A stretch of DNA of 45,000 nucleotides from Prorocentrum cordatum. Lineage: Eukaryota > Sar > Dinophyceae > Prorocentrales > Prorocentraceae. Location: contig CAUYUJ010012113.1 of assembly GCA_963575745.1 (NCBI GenBank), forward strand, positions 85,001 to 130,000, in the 5' to 3' direction. The position numbers and the translations under genes were made by a program. Below the pieces are notes generated by a model that ran no database searches, was not told the DNA's origin, and worked only from the letters and a program-made list of their open reading frames with translations. Shown here piece after piece: positions 28,222-37,105 of the stretch (the first letter of the stretch is position 1; each line of letters starts with the position of its first letter).

Positions 28222-28255
28222 CGCTCTCAGAGCGTTCCGGAACGCTCTGAGAGCG
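28222..28255. repeat. Perfect 34-bp palindrome
   Basis: CGCTCTCAGAGCGTTCC followed by its exact complement, then a second shorter GAGAGCGCTCCGGAACGCTC unit. Its sequence is unlike the AT-rich palindrome 230 bases upstream. Confidence 0.92.
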
Positions 28256-28309
28256 CTCCGGAACGCTCTGGAGCGATTTATCCCGATCCTAGCCCTGTTT
28301 TAAGGTGCC

Positions 28310-28480
28310 CCTTAGAAATGGAAGCGGGAACAGAACAGGGAGCGGAAACGGCAACAAAAAGGCCCCCGGATTGAAACCAGAGCTGGAGCCGGAAGAAAAC
28401 GGCGACGGAAGCGGCAACAAAAACGGCGGCGAAACCGGCAACAAACATTGCAAAAGGGAACCGGCAACAAAAATTGACCT
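28310..28480 (+). repeat. Degenerate GGCAACAAAAA minisatellite
   Basis: CGGCAACAAAAA-like units occur near 28337, 28402, 28432 and 28462, separated by GGAA/GAGCGG spacers. The array is decayed. Confidence 0.6.
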
Positions 28481-28559
28481 GTCGTTTCCAGCGCCCACGT
28501 GAAATTCACGTCGTTGTTCGCTCGCCGTTTCGGGGTTTTGCGTTGGCAGAATACGCTGC

Positions 28560-28840
28560 AGCACGTCTGCCAGGTCGGTGCAGTGACAAGCTTCGAAGAA
28601 GAAAGATGCGCCATAAGCATAAACTGTTGGCGCTCCGCGCGGATTTCTTGGATCCGCGCTGGGCCCCTCCGGCGGCGCCCCTGGCGCGCTCCGCGCGCCA
28701 CGGAGGGGGTCCAGCAATGCGCGCGCAGCGCCAAAAGCTTATGTTTACTTGGTTCGTTCTCTCCGTTGCTTGCGTCCATGGGTGCCGCTGGGTTTCTGTG
28801 ATGGAAACCGCGACGTGCCCACACCAAAAATCCATGGCGC
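28560..28840. mobile_element. Foldback element, family E (copy 1)
   Basis: Inverted arms CATAAACTGTTGGCGCTCCG (28617 on) and the complement of CGCAGCGCCAAAAGCTTATG (ending about 28743) pair with few mismatches. Flanks (CGAAGAAG before, CCAAAAATCCATGG after) and interior (GATTTCTTGGATC, GGCGGCGCCCCTGGCG) align with 30600-30815. Confidence 0.6.
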
Positions 28841-29049
28841 TATTTTCCTTCTCTAGTAATGTTTATAAGAGTTTGTTCTCCTTTAGACCCAGGCAAGTTT
28901 ACTTGCATGGCGCTCGCCCCCCCCCCCGCCCCTCTTCAATCGAATCCGCGCGTGCAAGTGCCTTTCGACTTGCATGATCTCCGCTCGTCGAATTGTTTTA
29001 TGTTCGGATTGCTTCAGACTCAAGCCCCCCCCGTCCGTGCAAGTAAACT

Positions 29050-29412
29050 TGCAGGTATAAATACATACATACATACATACATGCATGCATACATACATAC
29101 ATACATACATTGCACAAACAAACAAACAAACATACATACATACGTACATAAACACATACACATACACATTCACACACATATACACCTTCACGTACACACA
29201 AACATACACACATAACTATATGCATATATACACACACGCATATACACATATACACATATACACACATAGACATGTACGCAAATACACATATACCCATACA
29301 CATACACATAAACATACATGCATACATACCTATATATATACATATATATATACATATACAGATACACACATACACATACATACATATACAACCATGCTCA
29401 TGCATACACATA
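29050..29412. repeat. ACAT/ACAC microsatellite complex
   Basis: Tetranucleotide CATA and ACAC repeats with a TATATA core near 29331-29350. Open frames here encode only Thr/Tyr/His/Ile (plus) or Cys/Met/Tyr/Val (minus) runs. Confidence 0.92.
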
Positions 29413-29631
29413 CATATTGAAGGAGAAGAAAGGCTCTAATGTTTCTGCTCCCCCTGAGGCGCCTGCGGCAGGCAGCCCCGAGGCCTTCACGCCCCTCGCC
29501 CCCGCGAGGCCGCCCTCCACGGGCAGCCCCGGCGGAGCTGCCAGCTCCCTTGCTGCCGACAAAGGCCCGCGAGGGGGGGGGGGGCCAGCCCTGCCGGCCG
29601 GCCGGCCGCACAAGGCTGGGCTCGACTACAC

Positions 29632-29782
29632 GTAAGAGTGACTTTTCGCTGGAGTGGCCTCGAGTGCGGGCCCAATGGGGCTCCCCGATTCGCCGAACGC
29701 GATGCGGCACAAGCGTCTTACGCGCTCGTGTGTTGGTCCCCCCGCGGCCCCCAATGAACCGCGCACCAAAGGTCACTCTTAC
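29632..29782. mobile_element. Inverted-repeat element, family F (copy 1)
   Basis: 151-bp unit with perfect 11-bp ends GTAAGAGTGAC / GTCACTCTTAC, extended imperfectly inward (TTTTCG facing CACCAAAG). The ends and interior blocks (GAACGCGATGCG, TGTTGGTCCCCCCG) match 31477-31594. Confidence 0.7.
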
Positions 29783-30007
29783 GCAGGGTCACTCTTGCGC
29801 GTAGTCGATGGGCGGCGAGCCCACGGATCGCCATGTCGCCAGGGTCTATTAGGGTGCACCAAAAAAAGTGCGGGGACGATATCCTGACTACTTCTTTGGC
29901 TATTTATGAATACTGTTGTTGTGGCTATTTTTCGGCTGTCGTCCCAAATCCGCCTGTAGGAGGCCATGCCCGACCTGAGTCTATTACGCTGCACCTTCAG
30001 AGGACCT

Positions 30008-30198
30008 TCGATCCAGCCCGAAAACTGCCGCAGATACCGATGCCTCCTCCGACCGACCCCCCCCCCCGCTCGCCGCGCTCGCCCCGCGGCCTCCCCTCGC
30101 GGGCCGCAGGGGCCCTGGCCGCACCGCGCGCGGCGGCGGGGAGACGAACCCGGTGCCGCCGACGCCGGGTCGATCCAGCCCGAAAGTTGCCGCAGATA
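30008..30198 (+). repeat. 29-bp direct repeats flanking a GC-rich core
   Basis: TCGATCCAGCCCGAAAACTG...CAGATA at 30008-30036 recurs with two changes at 30170-30198, enclosing about 133 bases of GC-rich sequence. This could be a small LTR-like or duplicated unit. Confidence 0.65.
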
Positions 30199-30204
30199 AG
30201 AGGA

Positions 30205-30370
30205 GGAAGAGAGGTGCCGATGACGCTGTGCTCTCTTCCCTCGTTTTCGCCTTTGTGGGCCTCCTGGGAGCCCCTCGTCGCCACCTTTGGCTTCGCCGCA
30301 AGATCCTAGTCAAAACGCACGCCGGGAGAGGTCTGAGGAGCAGCGGTATCTTTACAATGCACTGTCGGGG
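30205..30370 (+). repeat. Dispersed repeat, family G (copy 1)
   Basis: Shares ordered blocks with 38385-38545: TGCCTCG/CCCTCG, GGGCCTC.TGGGA.CCC, CTCGTTGCC/CTCGTCGCC, AACGCAC.C.GGGAGAGGTC and GCAGCGGTATC. Confidence 0.55.
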
Positions 30371-30599
30371 GACCTCGTCTGTCCTTTGAGTTGCTGTCGT
30401 TTTCCTTGCACCCGACTCGGAGTTGACACGGACTCGACGAGGATTCGGCATGGATTCGACGTGGATTCGACGCGGATCAGATATATTTGGCACGGATCGT
30501 GGCTGGCCGCAGGCGGCGAGCCCGGGTCGCCAGGGTCTACAGCGGAAGCGCGTGGTCGCCAGGCGAGCCCAGGTCGCCAGTGTCTCAGGGTCTATGCCT

Positions 30600-30815
30600 T
30601 GTTGCCGAAGAAGTATAAGAAAAACTATAAACGTAAGCTCGTGGCGCTCCGCGCGAATTTCTTGGATCTGCGCTGGGTGGCCGCCCCTGGCGGCGCTCCA
30701 AGAAATCCACGCGGACCGTCACCGGTTTATGCTCATGTCGTCTTTTGTTCACCTAGTTTCGATGGTTCTGCTATGGACAGCATGACTCTCCCAAACCAAA
30801 ATTCAATGGGCGTCC
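30600..30815. mobile_element. Foldback element, family E (copy 2)
   Basis: Contains GTGGCGCTCCGCGCGAATTTC, TTGGATC, GGCCGCCCCTGGCGGCG and the opposing arm CTCCAAGAAATCCACGCGG, followed by CCAAAATTCAATGGGCG as in copy 1. Confidence 0.6.
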
Positions 30816-30892
30816 TGGCATCTCAGGGTTGGGTTTCTTGCGGCAGGTCTCTTGTGGTAGAGATCCTACAGTAGGCCTCCCAGGTAGGGTCG

Positions 30893-31065
30893 GAGCAGAT
30901 GGGGTCGGAGCATCGCGCCGCATCGCCGATGCATCGGCGATGCGGCTCGATGTGGGGTCCGATGTTCTCCACGCCGGCGTCGGCGATGCGTCGCCGACAC
31001 ATCGCCGATGCATCGGCGATGCGGCGCGATTCTCCGACCACATATACTCGGACCGCATCCAGGAG
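30893..31065. repeat. GCATCGCCGATGC palindromes, family C (copies 2 and 3)
   Basis: A perfect 30-bp palindrome at 30917-30946 (GCCGCATCGCCGATG plus complement) and a 22-bp one at 31000-31021, with a GTCGGCGA-tgcg-TCGCCGAC hairpin between them at 30979-30998. The outer flanks GGTCGGAGCATCGCGCCG and CCAGGAGGCCTCTA match the copy at 7707-7790. Confidence 0.88.
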
Positions 31066-31109
31066 GCCTCTACAGGGGGGAAACGGGTCCTGAAGGAAAC
31101 GGGTCCTGA

Positions 31110-31345
31110 TCAGAGCCCCGAATCACTAGGGCTGGGAGCAGTAAGGGATAGCTATACAGATTCGCGCCTCGGGGGCCCAAACTGGAGTTACCCCGGACCG
31201 CAGTTGTCCCAGGTAACTCGGGCGTCCAACTTTCCCAAATCACCAGGGCTGGGGGCAGTCCGGGGTAACTACAGATTCGCGACTCGGAGGCCCAAACCAG
31301 AGTTACCCGGGACTGCAATTCGCCAAGGGATAACTGGGGCGTCCA
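31110..31345 (+). repeat. Two tandem units of about 117 bp
   Basis: CACTAGGGCTGGGAGCAGT near 31124 and CACCAGGGCTGGGGGCAGT near 31241 start two diverged copies, both with ACAGATTCGCG, GGCCCAAAC, AGTTACCC and GGGCGTCCAACTT. A related fragment (CCAGAGCCCCGAGTTATCAG) lies near 38171. Confidence 0.8.
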
Positions 31346-31476
31346 ACTTGGGTGTTTTTCTAACCGTTTTCGGGCTCTCGGGACCATCCACGGGCCCTGG
31401 AATTGTCAGGAAACGTTTCAGGAGGAAGATCCCGTCCTAGGGGAAGGCCTCAGGGTCCAGTACCCACTTCCCTCAG

Positions 31477-31594
31477 GCCAGGGTGACTTTTGGTGCGGGT
31501 GCACTGGAGCCTCCCAGATGGCTGAATGCGATACGATAGCAGCGGCTTGCGCTCTCCGCTTCGGCCCCCCCGTGCACCAAAGGGCACTCTTGCC
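31477..31594. mobile_element. Inverted-repeat element, family F (copy 2)
   Basis: 118-bp unit with imperfect arms GGCCAGGGTGACTTTTGGTG and CACCAAAGGGCACTCTTGCC. The interior matches the copy at 29632-29782. Confidence 0.68.
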
Positions 31595-31620
31595 TAGAGT
31601 TACTACTGCGTGTAGCCAGG

Positions 31621-31905
31621 GGGGGACCGTTTGGGGCTTTCGGGTTCGAGGTTCGCGGTTTGCTGGCGCGTTTGTCGATTCTCTGCGGCTTCCCAGCCTC
31701 GGGATGCGTTCCAACAGATGCGCCTCGCCGAGAGCGTTCCGGGGGTGCCGGGATCGCCCCGGACTGCCGCCAGAGACCCGCAAGCCCAAGCTCGGCGGCG
31801 CGCCGAGGGCGGAAGCGAGAGGGGGCGGGCCTCCTCCTCCTCCTCCTCCTCCTCCTCCTCCTCCCCTCCTCCTCCTCCCCTTCTCCTCCTCCTCCTTCCT
31901 CCGCC
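31621..31905 (-). repeat. Dispersed GC-rich repeat, family D (copy 2) plus CCT tract
   Basis: 31621-31775 is the reverse of the 10560 repeat (CGAGGCGCATCTGTTGGAAC, CCGAGGCTGGGAAG, CCGCAGAGAATCGAC on the minus strand). A CCT tract follows at 31830-31905. No gene is supported between 31595 and 32240. Confidence 0.6.
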
Positions 31906-32649
31906 TTTGAGAAGCACATTCCGGCCGCGGAAGACGGAGCCCTTTGCGTTTGCGGAGGGGTTCCGTGTGCCTCCACTGCTTCACGGTTTAGGTGTTCCTC
32001 CTCCTCCGAGCGGCGAGCGCGCTTGTCCGCGCGCCCGGCCACTTTGATCGGGAGCCCGGCGCATACCCCCAACCCCAGTTGGTCAGCGCACCGCCAGCGT
32101 GACTGGTCCAGGAGCCGAGGGGTGCGCCCGGCCGAGGGGTGCGCCCGCGAGGGGCCCATGAATCCGAGACCCCCGGCCCGCCGCGGACGACCGCGACGAT
32201 GGCGTGGCGCGCCGCGTCCCTGCGGCCCTCCACCGCCGGCGCCTCAGGGTCCGCCTCCGCGCGCCGCCTCGGCGGAGAGCCGCACGCGGCCACGCCGGAG
32301 CGCGCCCGGGGCCCCGCGGCGGAAATCGCCGGCGCCGGGCGCGCCGCGCCGCGGCCCTCGGCCGCCAGCCTCGCCGCCGCGATCCCCCGCGGCGCGGGCG
32401 CCAGCCTCGCCCCATCGCCAGGCCCCCGCGCCCGGTGCCCGCCCTTCCGACCAGCGCGGCGCCCCGCGCCCCTCCCTCCCTAGCGGGCCCAGCGCGGGCG
32501 CCCGACCCCGCGGCCCTGCCTCAGTGGCTGGCGGCCTGGCGGCGGCGCGCGCGCGGCCTTGGCCTGGGGCCGCGCCCAGCCGCGGCGCTCCAGGCCCTCC
32601 GGGCGGCGGCGCGGCGGCCCCGTGCTGCGCCGGCGCGAGCGCGGCGGCG

Positions 32650-33690
32650 GCCCGCCACGGCCGCGCCTGCGTGGCCGAGAGGACCGCGCCCGCGGCGTGC
32701 CGCTGCAGCACGCTCCCCAGGCTCTGGTAGAGCTGCCGGATGGCAGCGGAGCGCGCCGCGTTCCCCGCGGGCGCGAGCTGCCGCGCGAGGGCGGCCGCTT
32801 CCTCGCCGAATCTCCCGTGGCTTTCAGCGACGGCTGAGATCACCGGCGCGCTGGGGTAACGAGCTCGCTTCCGGCGCTCTGCGGCGGCGGCGGCCGCTCC
32901 GTCCCGCCTCGCAGCCCCGTTCGCCAGGGCGTCCTGCGAGGTTGCGCTCACGACCGTGAGGTCGATCAGGAGTGGCGCCGGGACGCTCGGCGCATGGACG
33001 ACCAGATCCATTCGCGCCTCGGGGCTCTGCGGCGAGGCGTGGGGCAGCACGGCCTCGCGGTGCACGGTGCAGCCCTGTTCTTCGCACCATTCTGCCAGCG
33101 CCGCGCAGCCCGCGTCATGCCGGCGCACGAGCCACCCGCCGATTGGGCAGCTCCGAGCGTTGCGGCCCGTCGGGCCCAGCGGCGAGCCGCAGACGCTGCC
33201 GTCCGGGCGCCTGTGTTGGCAGAGCCCAGTGCAGAACGGCAGGTCGAGGTTCAGCCGGACCTTTGTCGCGATGTCGAATTGCGCGCCGGTGAGACAGTGG
33301 CAAGCGCGCGTGGGCGCCTGCAGCCAGCCGCTGGCCCCAGCGCCGCCAGCCGAGCGCAAGGCCGCAGCCGCGCCCAGGCCTTCGCCCGCCGCCAAGCTGG
33401 CGACCAGGCGGGCAGCCGCAGCAAGTGGGGCCGAAGCCAGGGAGTGTTGCGTTGCTGCCAAGGCCTCGTCGCCCACTTGGGCGGTCGCGTCCTCCAGCGC
33501 TGTCTGTAGTGTGGCGGCAGCTGCCGGGAGGCAGCGGCGCGCCCAAGGGCTCAGGGCGGTCAGGGCGTTCGCGCCCGTGAGGCCCAGCCGGCGCAGGCAT
33601 TGCGGCAAGCAGAGGTGCCAGGAGGCGGCGTGCGCCGCCGGCGCCGTGAGCTCTGCGCTCTGTAGCTTAAGCCTACGCCTCGTCCGCTCA
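32650..33690 (-). pseudogene. Retroelement C-terminal region with restriction-like nuclease block
   Basis: The minus frame starts LKLQSAELTAPAAHAASWHL, continues through Ala-rich helices, then FDIATKVRLNLDLPF, a Cys-rich motif (CGSPLGPTGRNARSCPIGG then RRHDAGCAALAEWCEEQGC), then ARMDLVVHAP and PLLIDLTVVSATSQDALA with RRDGAAAAAAERRKRARYP. The Asp-Leu and Asp-x-Thr-Val strands followed by Lys/Arg suit a PD-(D/E)xK endonuclease as in R2-type elements. Histidines usual in the dinoflagellate version of the Cys motif are missing (GRNARSC), a sign of decay. The open frame continues to 32244 without recognisable content. Confidence 0.65.
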
Positions 33691-34432
33691 GGAAGAGCTG
33701 CTTGCGGACGCGCCCGCCCAGCTGCTGCCCGTGCGGCAGGGCGTGCTGCGCCTCCGCGGCCAGCGCCGCGTCCAGCGCCCTGACGTCGGCCGCAGGGAGG
33801 CCGCACGTGCGGGCCAGGAACAGGAACGTGAAGTCCGAAACCGTTTTGTGCCGCAGCAGCACCGTCGCAGCCTGTCGGTCTAGGCCAGCGGCCTGCAGCT
33901 GGCGTAGCCGCACGAAGAAGCGAGCGCGGTTCTGCGCCAAGGCCGCCACCTCGGGGCCGCTCTTGGGGAGCAGGCTGCCTTCGGCCGGGGCGGCCGCGGG
34001 GGCAGCAGGCACGCCCGCCGCGGAGGGCCCTCCGTGCCGGAACACCACCAGCGCCCGAGGCTCCAGTCCCCGCCTGCCAGGGAGCGCGGCCACGTCCACC
34101 TCCCGCCCCGGGCTGAGCTTGGTTTTCGCCGGGTTGCCGCGCAACCCCGCCGCAGCACAGGCCCGCGCAAACGCTTCCTCGACGGGCAGCACGGCGGTGG
34201 TGGCGCAGATCACGTCCAGGTCGTCCTGGTCGCAGTAGCACTGGCTCGGTTCCGCATCAACGCGCGCCGCCCTCTCGACTTCGTCGGCCACCCTCTTTTG
34301 GCAGAGCGGGAAGACCTGGTTCGTGAGGGCGTTTCCCTGGTCTCCACCACACTCCTTGGGTAGGCGGGTTCTCGTGCCGTCTCTGGCCACGTGCACGCGC
34401 GCGGTGTCTGTGCAGAGGTTAAGGCGGACTCA
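33690..34432 (-). pseudogene. Reverse transcriptase core (motifs B to E)
   Basis: From about 34430 the minus strand reads LCTDTARVHVARDGTRTRLP, then the RT motif B region GGDQGNALTNQVFPL (about 34355-34310), then CYCDQDDLDVICA (about 34240), where a YxDD catalytic box is expected, then RGNPAKTKLSPGREVDVAAL matching the usual N..K motif D region. The thumb-like part follows (QNRARFFVRLRQLQAAGLDR). Frame is lost near LFLSGRG (about 33690) and resumes one frame over. A stop just upstream of LCTDTAR and the insertion at 34445-34618 separate it from motif A. Confidence 0.68.
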
Positions 34433-34444
34433 GGGGAGCATGTC

Positions 34445-34618
34445 CCCAGACATGCGACGTCTTGATTTTTTCAGGACGGCGTCCCTGGAAGTCCAGACCC
34501 TTTCCCCGGGGCCGGTTGTTCGTCCTGACTCGTTTTTTGACGGTCCCGAGGCCCGGCGAGGGCTCCCGGGGCCGAAAATAGCGAAAAACCTCCCGTCCTG
34601 ATTTTTTTACGACGCCAT
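34445..34618. mobile_element. 174-bp insertion with GACATG target duplication
   Basis: CATGTC occurs at 34439-34444 and 34619-34624, immediately flanking the insert. Removing the insert and one copy joins RT motif A to motif B in one frame, apart from a TGA where Trp would be expected. The ends carry related GATTTTTTCAGGACGG and CCTGATTTTTTTACGACG blocks in the same orientation. Confidence 0.65.
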
Positions 34619-34898
34619 CATGTCTGGGTCAGGGACCACCTCGCGGACCGCTCTCGCAGCCGATTCTCGGCCGACCTCGCTGTGGGCGTGATTTACGTCA
34701 AGGCTAAGCTTGCAACAGCCCGGCCGGCTGTCGAGGTCCAGCAGGGCAGCCTTGTGCATGCGATCGGCCCCGCGTGCGTCCCCGACAAAGCACTCTGTGA
34801 CTCCGAGCGCTACCTCTGCTCTGCTGCGGAGCGCGCGGCCCACAGCTTCGGAGGCGGCCCTCCTGTGGAAATTGCCCAACGCCAGGGGCTCACCACCC
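34607..34898 (-). pseudogene. Reverse transcriptase palm motif A segment
   Basis: The minus frame reads LALGNFHRRAASEAVGRAL, then VTECFVGDARGADRMHKAAL, then LSLDVNHAHSEVGRESAAR and VVPDPDMM before the 34445-34618 insertion. LSLDVNHAHSEV corresponds to the conserved motif A of non-LTR RTs (xxxDxxxAFxxV), here with AH in place of AF. It abuts the TIR element at 34899-35049, across which LALGNF joins VRPL in frame. Confidence 0.62.
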
Positions 34899-35062
34899 AC
34901 CAAACCACCCCAACCCAACCCGAAGGCTCAGATTTACCCTCGATTTCTAGTGGGGGGGGGTCCGGGAACATTGAAAAAACACATATGGAGCCCATACCCC
35001 CCCCCCAACCCGAAATTCGGGTCTTCGGGTTGGGTTGGGGTGGTCTGGTAGGAGTCAGGGGC
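34890..35062. mobile_element. MITE-like insertion, 27-bp terminal inverted repeats, 7-bp duplication
   Basis: Arms at 34899-34925 (ACCAAACCACCCCAACCC...) and 35023-35049 are complementary with one mismatch in 27 bases. CAGGGGC at 34883-34889 and 35056-35062 is a candidate target duplication. Removing 34890-35062 restores KVRPLALGNF in the retroelement. A few bases (TCACCACCC and AGGAGT) lie between arms and duplication. Confidence 0.78.
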
Positions 35063-35063
35063 C

Positions 35064-35849
35064 GCACCTTGTTCGGCTTCTCCCGGTCGCCGGCCAGGAT
35101 CCGCGCGGACAGCAACGGGTTGTGCTCAGGAGGGAAAGAAACACACAGACACAATTAATCGTCGACTCCCAGGAAAATATGCAAAAATATGGGAAGTGGG
35201 GGAAAAGACAAAAAAACCCAAAATATATGAAAATATGGGGGACCTTTTTATTTGTGTGTATTTATTTGTGTGTCCTGGGGCCCCTTCATGTGCGCTACTC
35301 CCGCGGCTCGCTTCAGCTGCAGGTGGAGGAACACTTGCGCGCAGCTCTCCCACGCTTCGGCGTGCCCAGGCATCCACGACCAGTGTTCGCCTCGGGCGCC
35401 GCCGGGGCCAGCGCCCCTGTTCCGAGGAGCGTGGAGGAACGCCTGGCCCAACTCGTACAGGAAGCGGTGTCCTCGTCCCCGGGCACGCCCACTGGGAATG
35501 CTGGTTGCGAGGCGGCCTGCAGGAACAAGGCCGGGAGGCAGCGCCTGGCTTTCGCGTCCGGCGCCAGGGGGATCTTACCGTCCACCACCCGCAACGCCTC
35601 CCGAACGTCCTTCTGAGCGAGCGCCTCGGCCACGCTCGCCACATGTATGGCCAGCTGCTGCGCCTCCGTCCTGGCAGGCCCGCCCTGACCACGACCCAGG
35701 GCCTCAGACTCCACCCAGAAGACACTCCAGGCCCCTTCCCACACCAGCCTGACGCGCCTGGCCAGAGTCCGCGCCAGCGTCTCCCCTTGCTGACCTCTCG
35801 TCCCGCCCCTCCGCCGCCTCGACGACGACGCGAAGAGCAGCCGGTCCAC
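35064..35849 (-). pseudogene. Retroelement region upstream of RT
   Basis: The minus frame from 35780 reads TLARTLARRVRLVWEGAWSV, then QQLAIHVASVAEALAQKDVR, then EALRVVDGKIPLAPDAKARR. After a frame change, FLHAPRNRGAGPGGARGEH follows, and near 35128 LLSARILAGDREKPNKVRPL. The A-PRxxGAGPGG and the K..KVRP motifs are typical of the segment just before RT in LINEs. An AT-rich block (35150-35275) splits it. Confidence 0.55.
35150..35275. other. AT-rich insert in the retroelement
   Basis: About 125 bases of A/T-rich sequence (AAAATATGCAAAAATATGGG, ATTTGTGTGTATTTATTTGT) interrupt GC-rich retroelement coding sequence. The ends have loosely complementary ACACAC and GTGTGT stretches. Its origin is unresolved. 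Confidence 0.5.
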
Positions 35850-36016
35850 GAGCAGGAATGCTTTGAGGTGCCGCTCAGGGCAGCCGGCCGCTCTCTGCCG
35901 ATCTCGATCCTCCTCCTCCTCCTCCCTCTCTTCCTCCTCCTCCTCCTCCTCCTCCTCCTCCTCCTCCTCCTCCTCCTCCTCCTCCTCCTCCTCCTCCTCC
36001 TCCTCCTCCTCCTCCT
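35846..36016. repeat. Left arm of a 1.5-kb inverted structure
   Basis: CCACGAGCAGGAATGCTTTG (35846) through CTGCCGATCTCGATCC and into a CCT tract to 36016. Reverse-complement partner at 37106-37383. Confidence 0.85.
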
Positions 36017-36049
36017 ATGGGATATCGAAGCTTAGCTTCTGGATGCGGG

Positions 36050-36305
36050 CCGGATCGATCTGTGAGTGTCCCAGGGCCCAGATTTGGTTCGGGCCATCAG
36101 AGGTTCGCTCGGGTCTCCAGCGGCCGTCGTGGTCCATGTGAGCACTCCAGGACGCCTCTCGGCGAGGCGCAGCCGTTTGAGCGCATCCCGAGGCTGGAAA
36201 TCCGCCGAAAATTAAAGAAAGCACGCTCGCAAACCCTGGGCGAAGACGCCGAGAACCAGCAAAGACGCCCGGCGTGAAAACATTGCAACGCCCAGCTCTC
36301 AAGGG
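36050..36305 (+). mobile_element. SINE-like family A (copy 3) carrying a nested family D repeat
   Basis: Begins GGATCGATCTGTGAGTGTCC and ends ACGCCCGGCGTGAAAACATTGCAACGCC, the same ends as 6740-6825. Between them is about 180 bases containing the family D blocks CTCTCGGCGAGGCGCAGCCG and GCGCATCCCGAGGCTGG. Family D therefore inserted into family A. Confidence 0.6.
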
Positions 36306-36309
36306 ATGA

Positions 36310-37100
36310 CCGATCCGAGGACGGACGGATGGAAGGAAGAGACAAAGGGGAGGGAGGAGGATGGAGCACAAGAGAGAGAGAGAGAGAGTAGCAGGGGAGG
36401 GGCTAGGAGCAGAAAGAACCAGACGGGCAGATCGGGCGGGCAGAACCTATCGGGCGGGTCGGGAAGGCGGGCGCAGGCGGCCAGGTCGAGCAGGCGGGTT
36501 GTTGAAGCGTGCGCTCTGCATGAATCGAGAGGAAGTTTTGAGCGACAGCGCAATTCCAAAATAAATCATGCGGACATCCACAGCAAGAGCGTGATTCCTG
36601 AGTGTCGAGGGCGCGGCGTTTGAATCAATTGAGTGACAGTCCCACGCGACAGCGCGACTCCTGTATAAACTGTGAGGAAGGCCCGCGCGAGAGCGCGACT
36701 TAGGGAACACATTGGGAGGACGTATCAGGCGGGAGCCGCTGTTGTTATAACTGGGGGCTAACAACCCAGTTTGGTGACACCCAGCCTTCTCTTGCAAACA
36801 AAAAGGGGGCGAGCCCCGGGAGAAGCACTTCAATGGATCAAATACAAGGGTTACCGTGGAGGGGGGATCAACAACAATTAGTTTCTAGAAGCGAGAATTC
36901 AATCCACACCGCAGAAGCTCACTTCAGCCACGCGCCCAGGGACAGTGAATGACAGCCCGCCCCCTCACTCTGATAATTTTTACGTTGAAATAATGGCGCC
37001 TGCGGCGGGCTTCTTCAAGGCCTCGCAGACTGCCGACGTCCCCGCAGCCCCCTCACTCTTATCCGCAATTGTGGGGTGCTGCGCAAGGAAAAATGTAGGA
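36310..37100. other. Unassigned stretch with degenerate minisatellite
   Basis: GCGACAGCGCAATTCC-like units recur near 36544, 36585, 36646 and 36691. A GA dinucleotide run lies at 36370-36389. No gene is supported. Confidence 0.45.
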
Positions 37101-37105
37101 AAGAC

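Larger units (their letters stand above)
32240..35849 (-). mobile_element. Non-LTR retroelement (LINE-like), decayed, with nested insertions
   Basis: Read on the minus strand, the parts appear in LINE order: a pre-RT region (35849-35080), RT palm motif A (34918-34607), RT motif B and the active-site block (34430-33690), then a long C-terminal region ending in a Cys/His motif and a PD-(D/E)xK-like block (33690-about 32650). Frame changes occur near 35420 and 33680. Three foreign insertions interrupt it, and two are bounded by 6- or 7-bp target duplications. The upstream end coincides with an inverted-repeat boundary at 35846. It cannot be functional as it stands. Confidence 0.72.

Noticed and set aside
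34883-35062. The TIR insert as a spliced introner inside the retroelement
   Set aside because: No GT, GC or GA donor paired with AG can remove it cleanly while leaving one copy of CAGGGGC, so a plain insertion is preferred.
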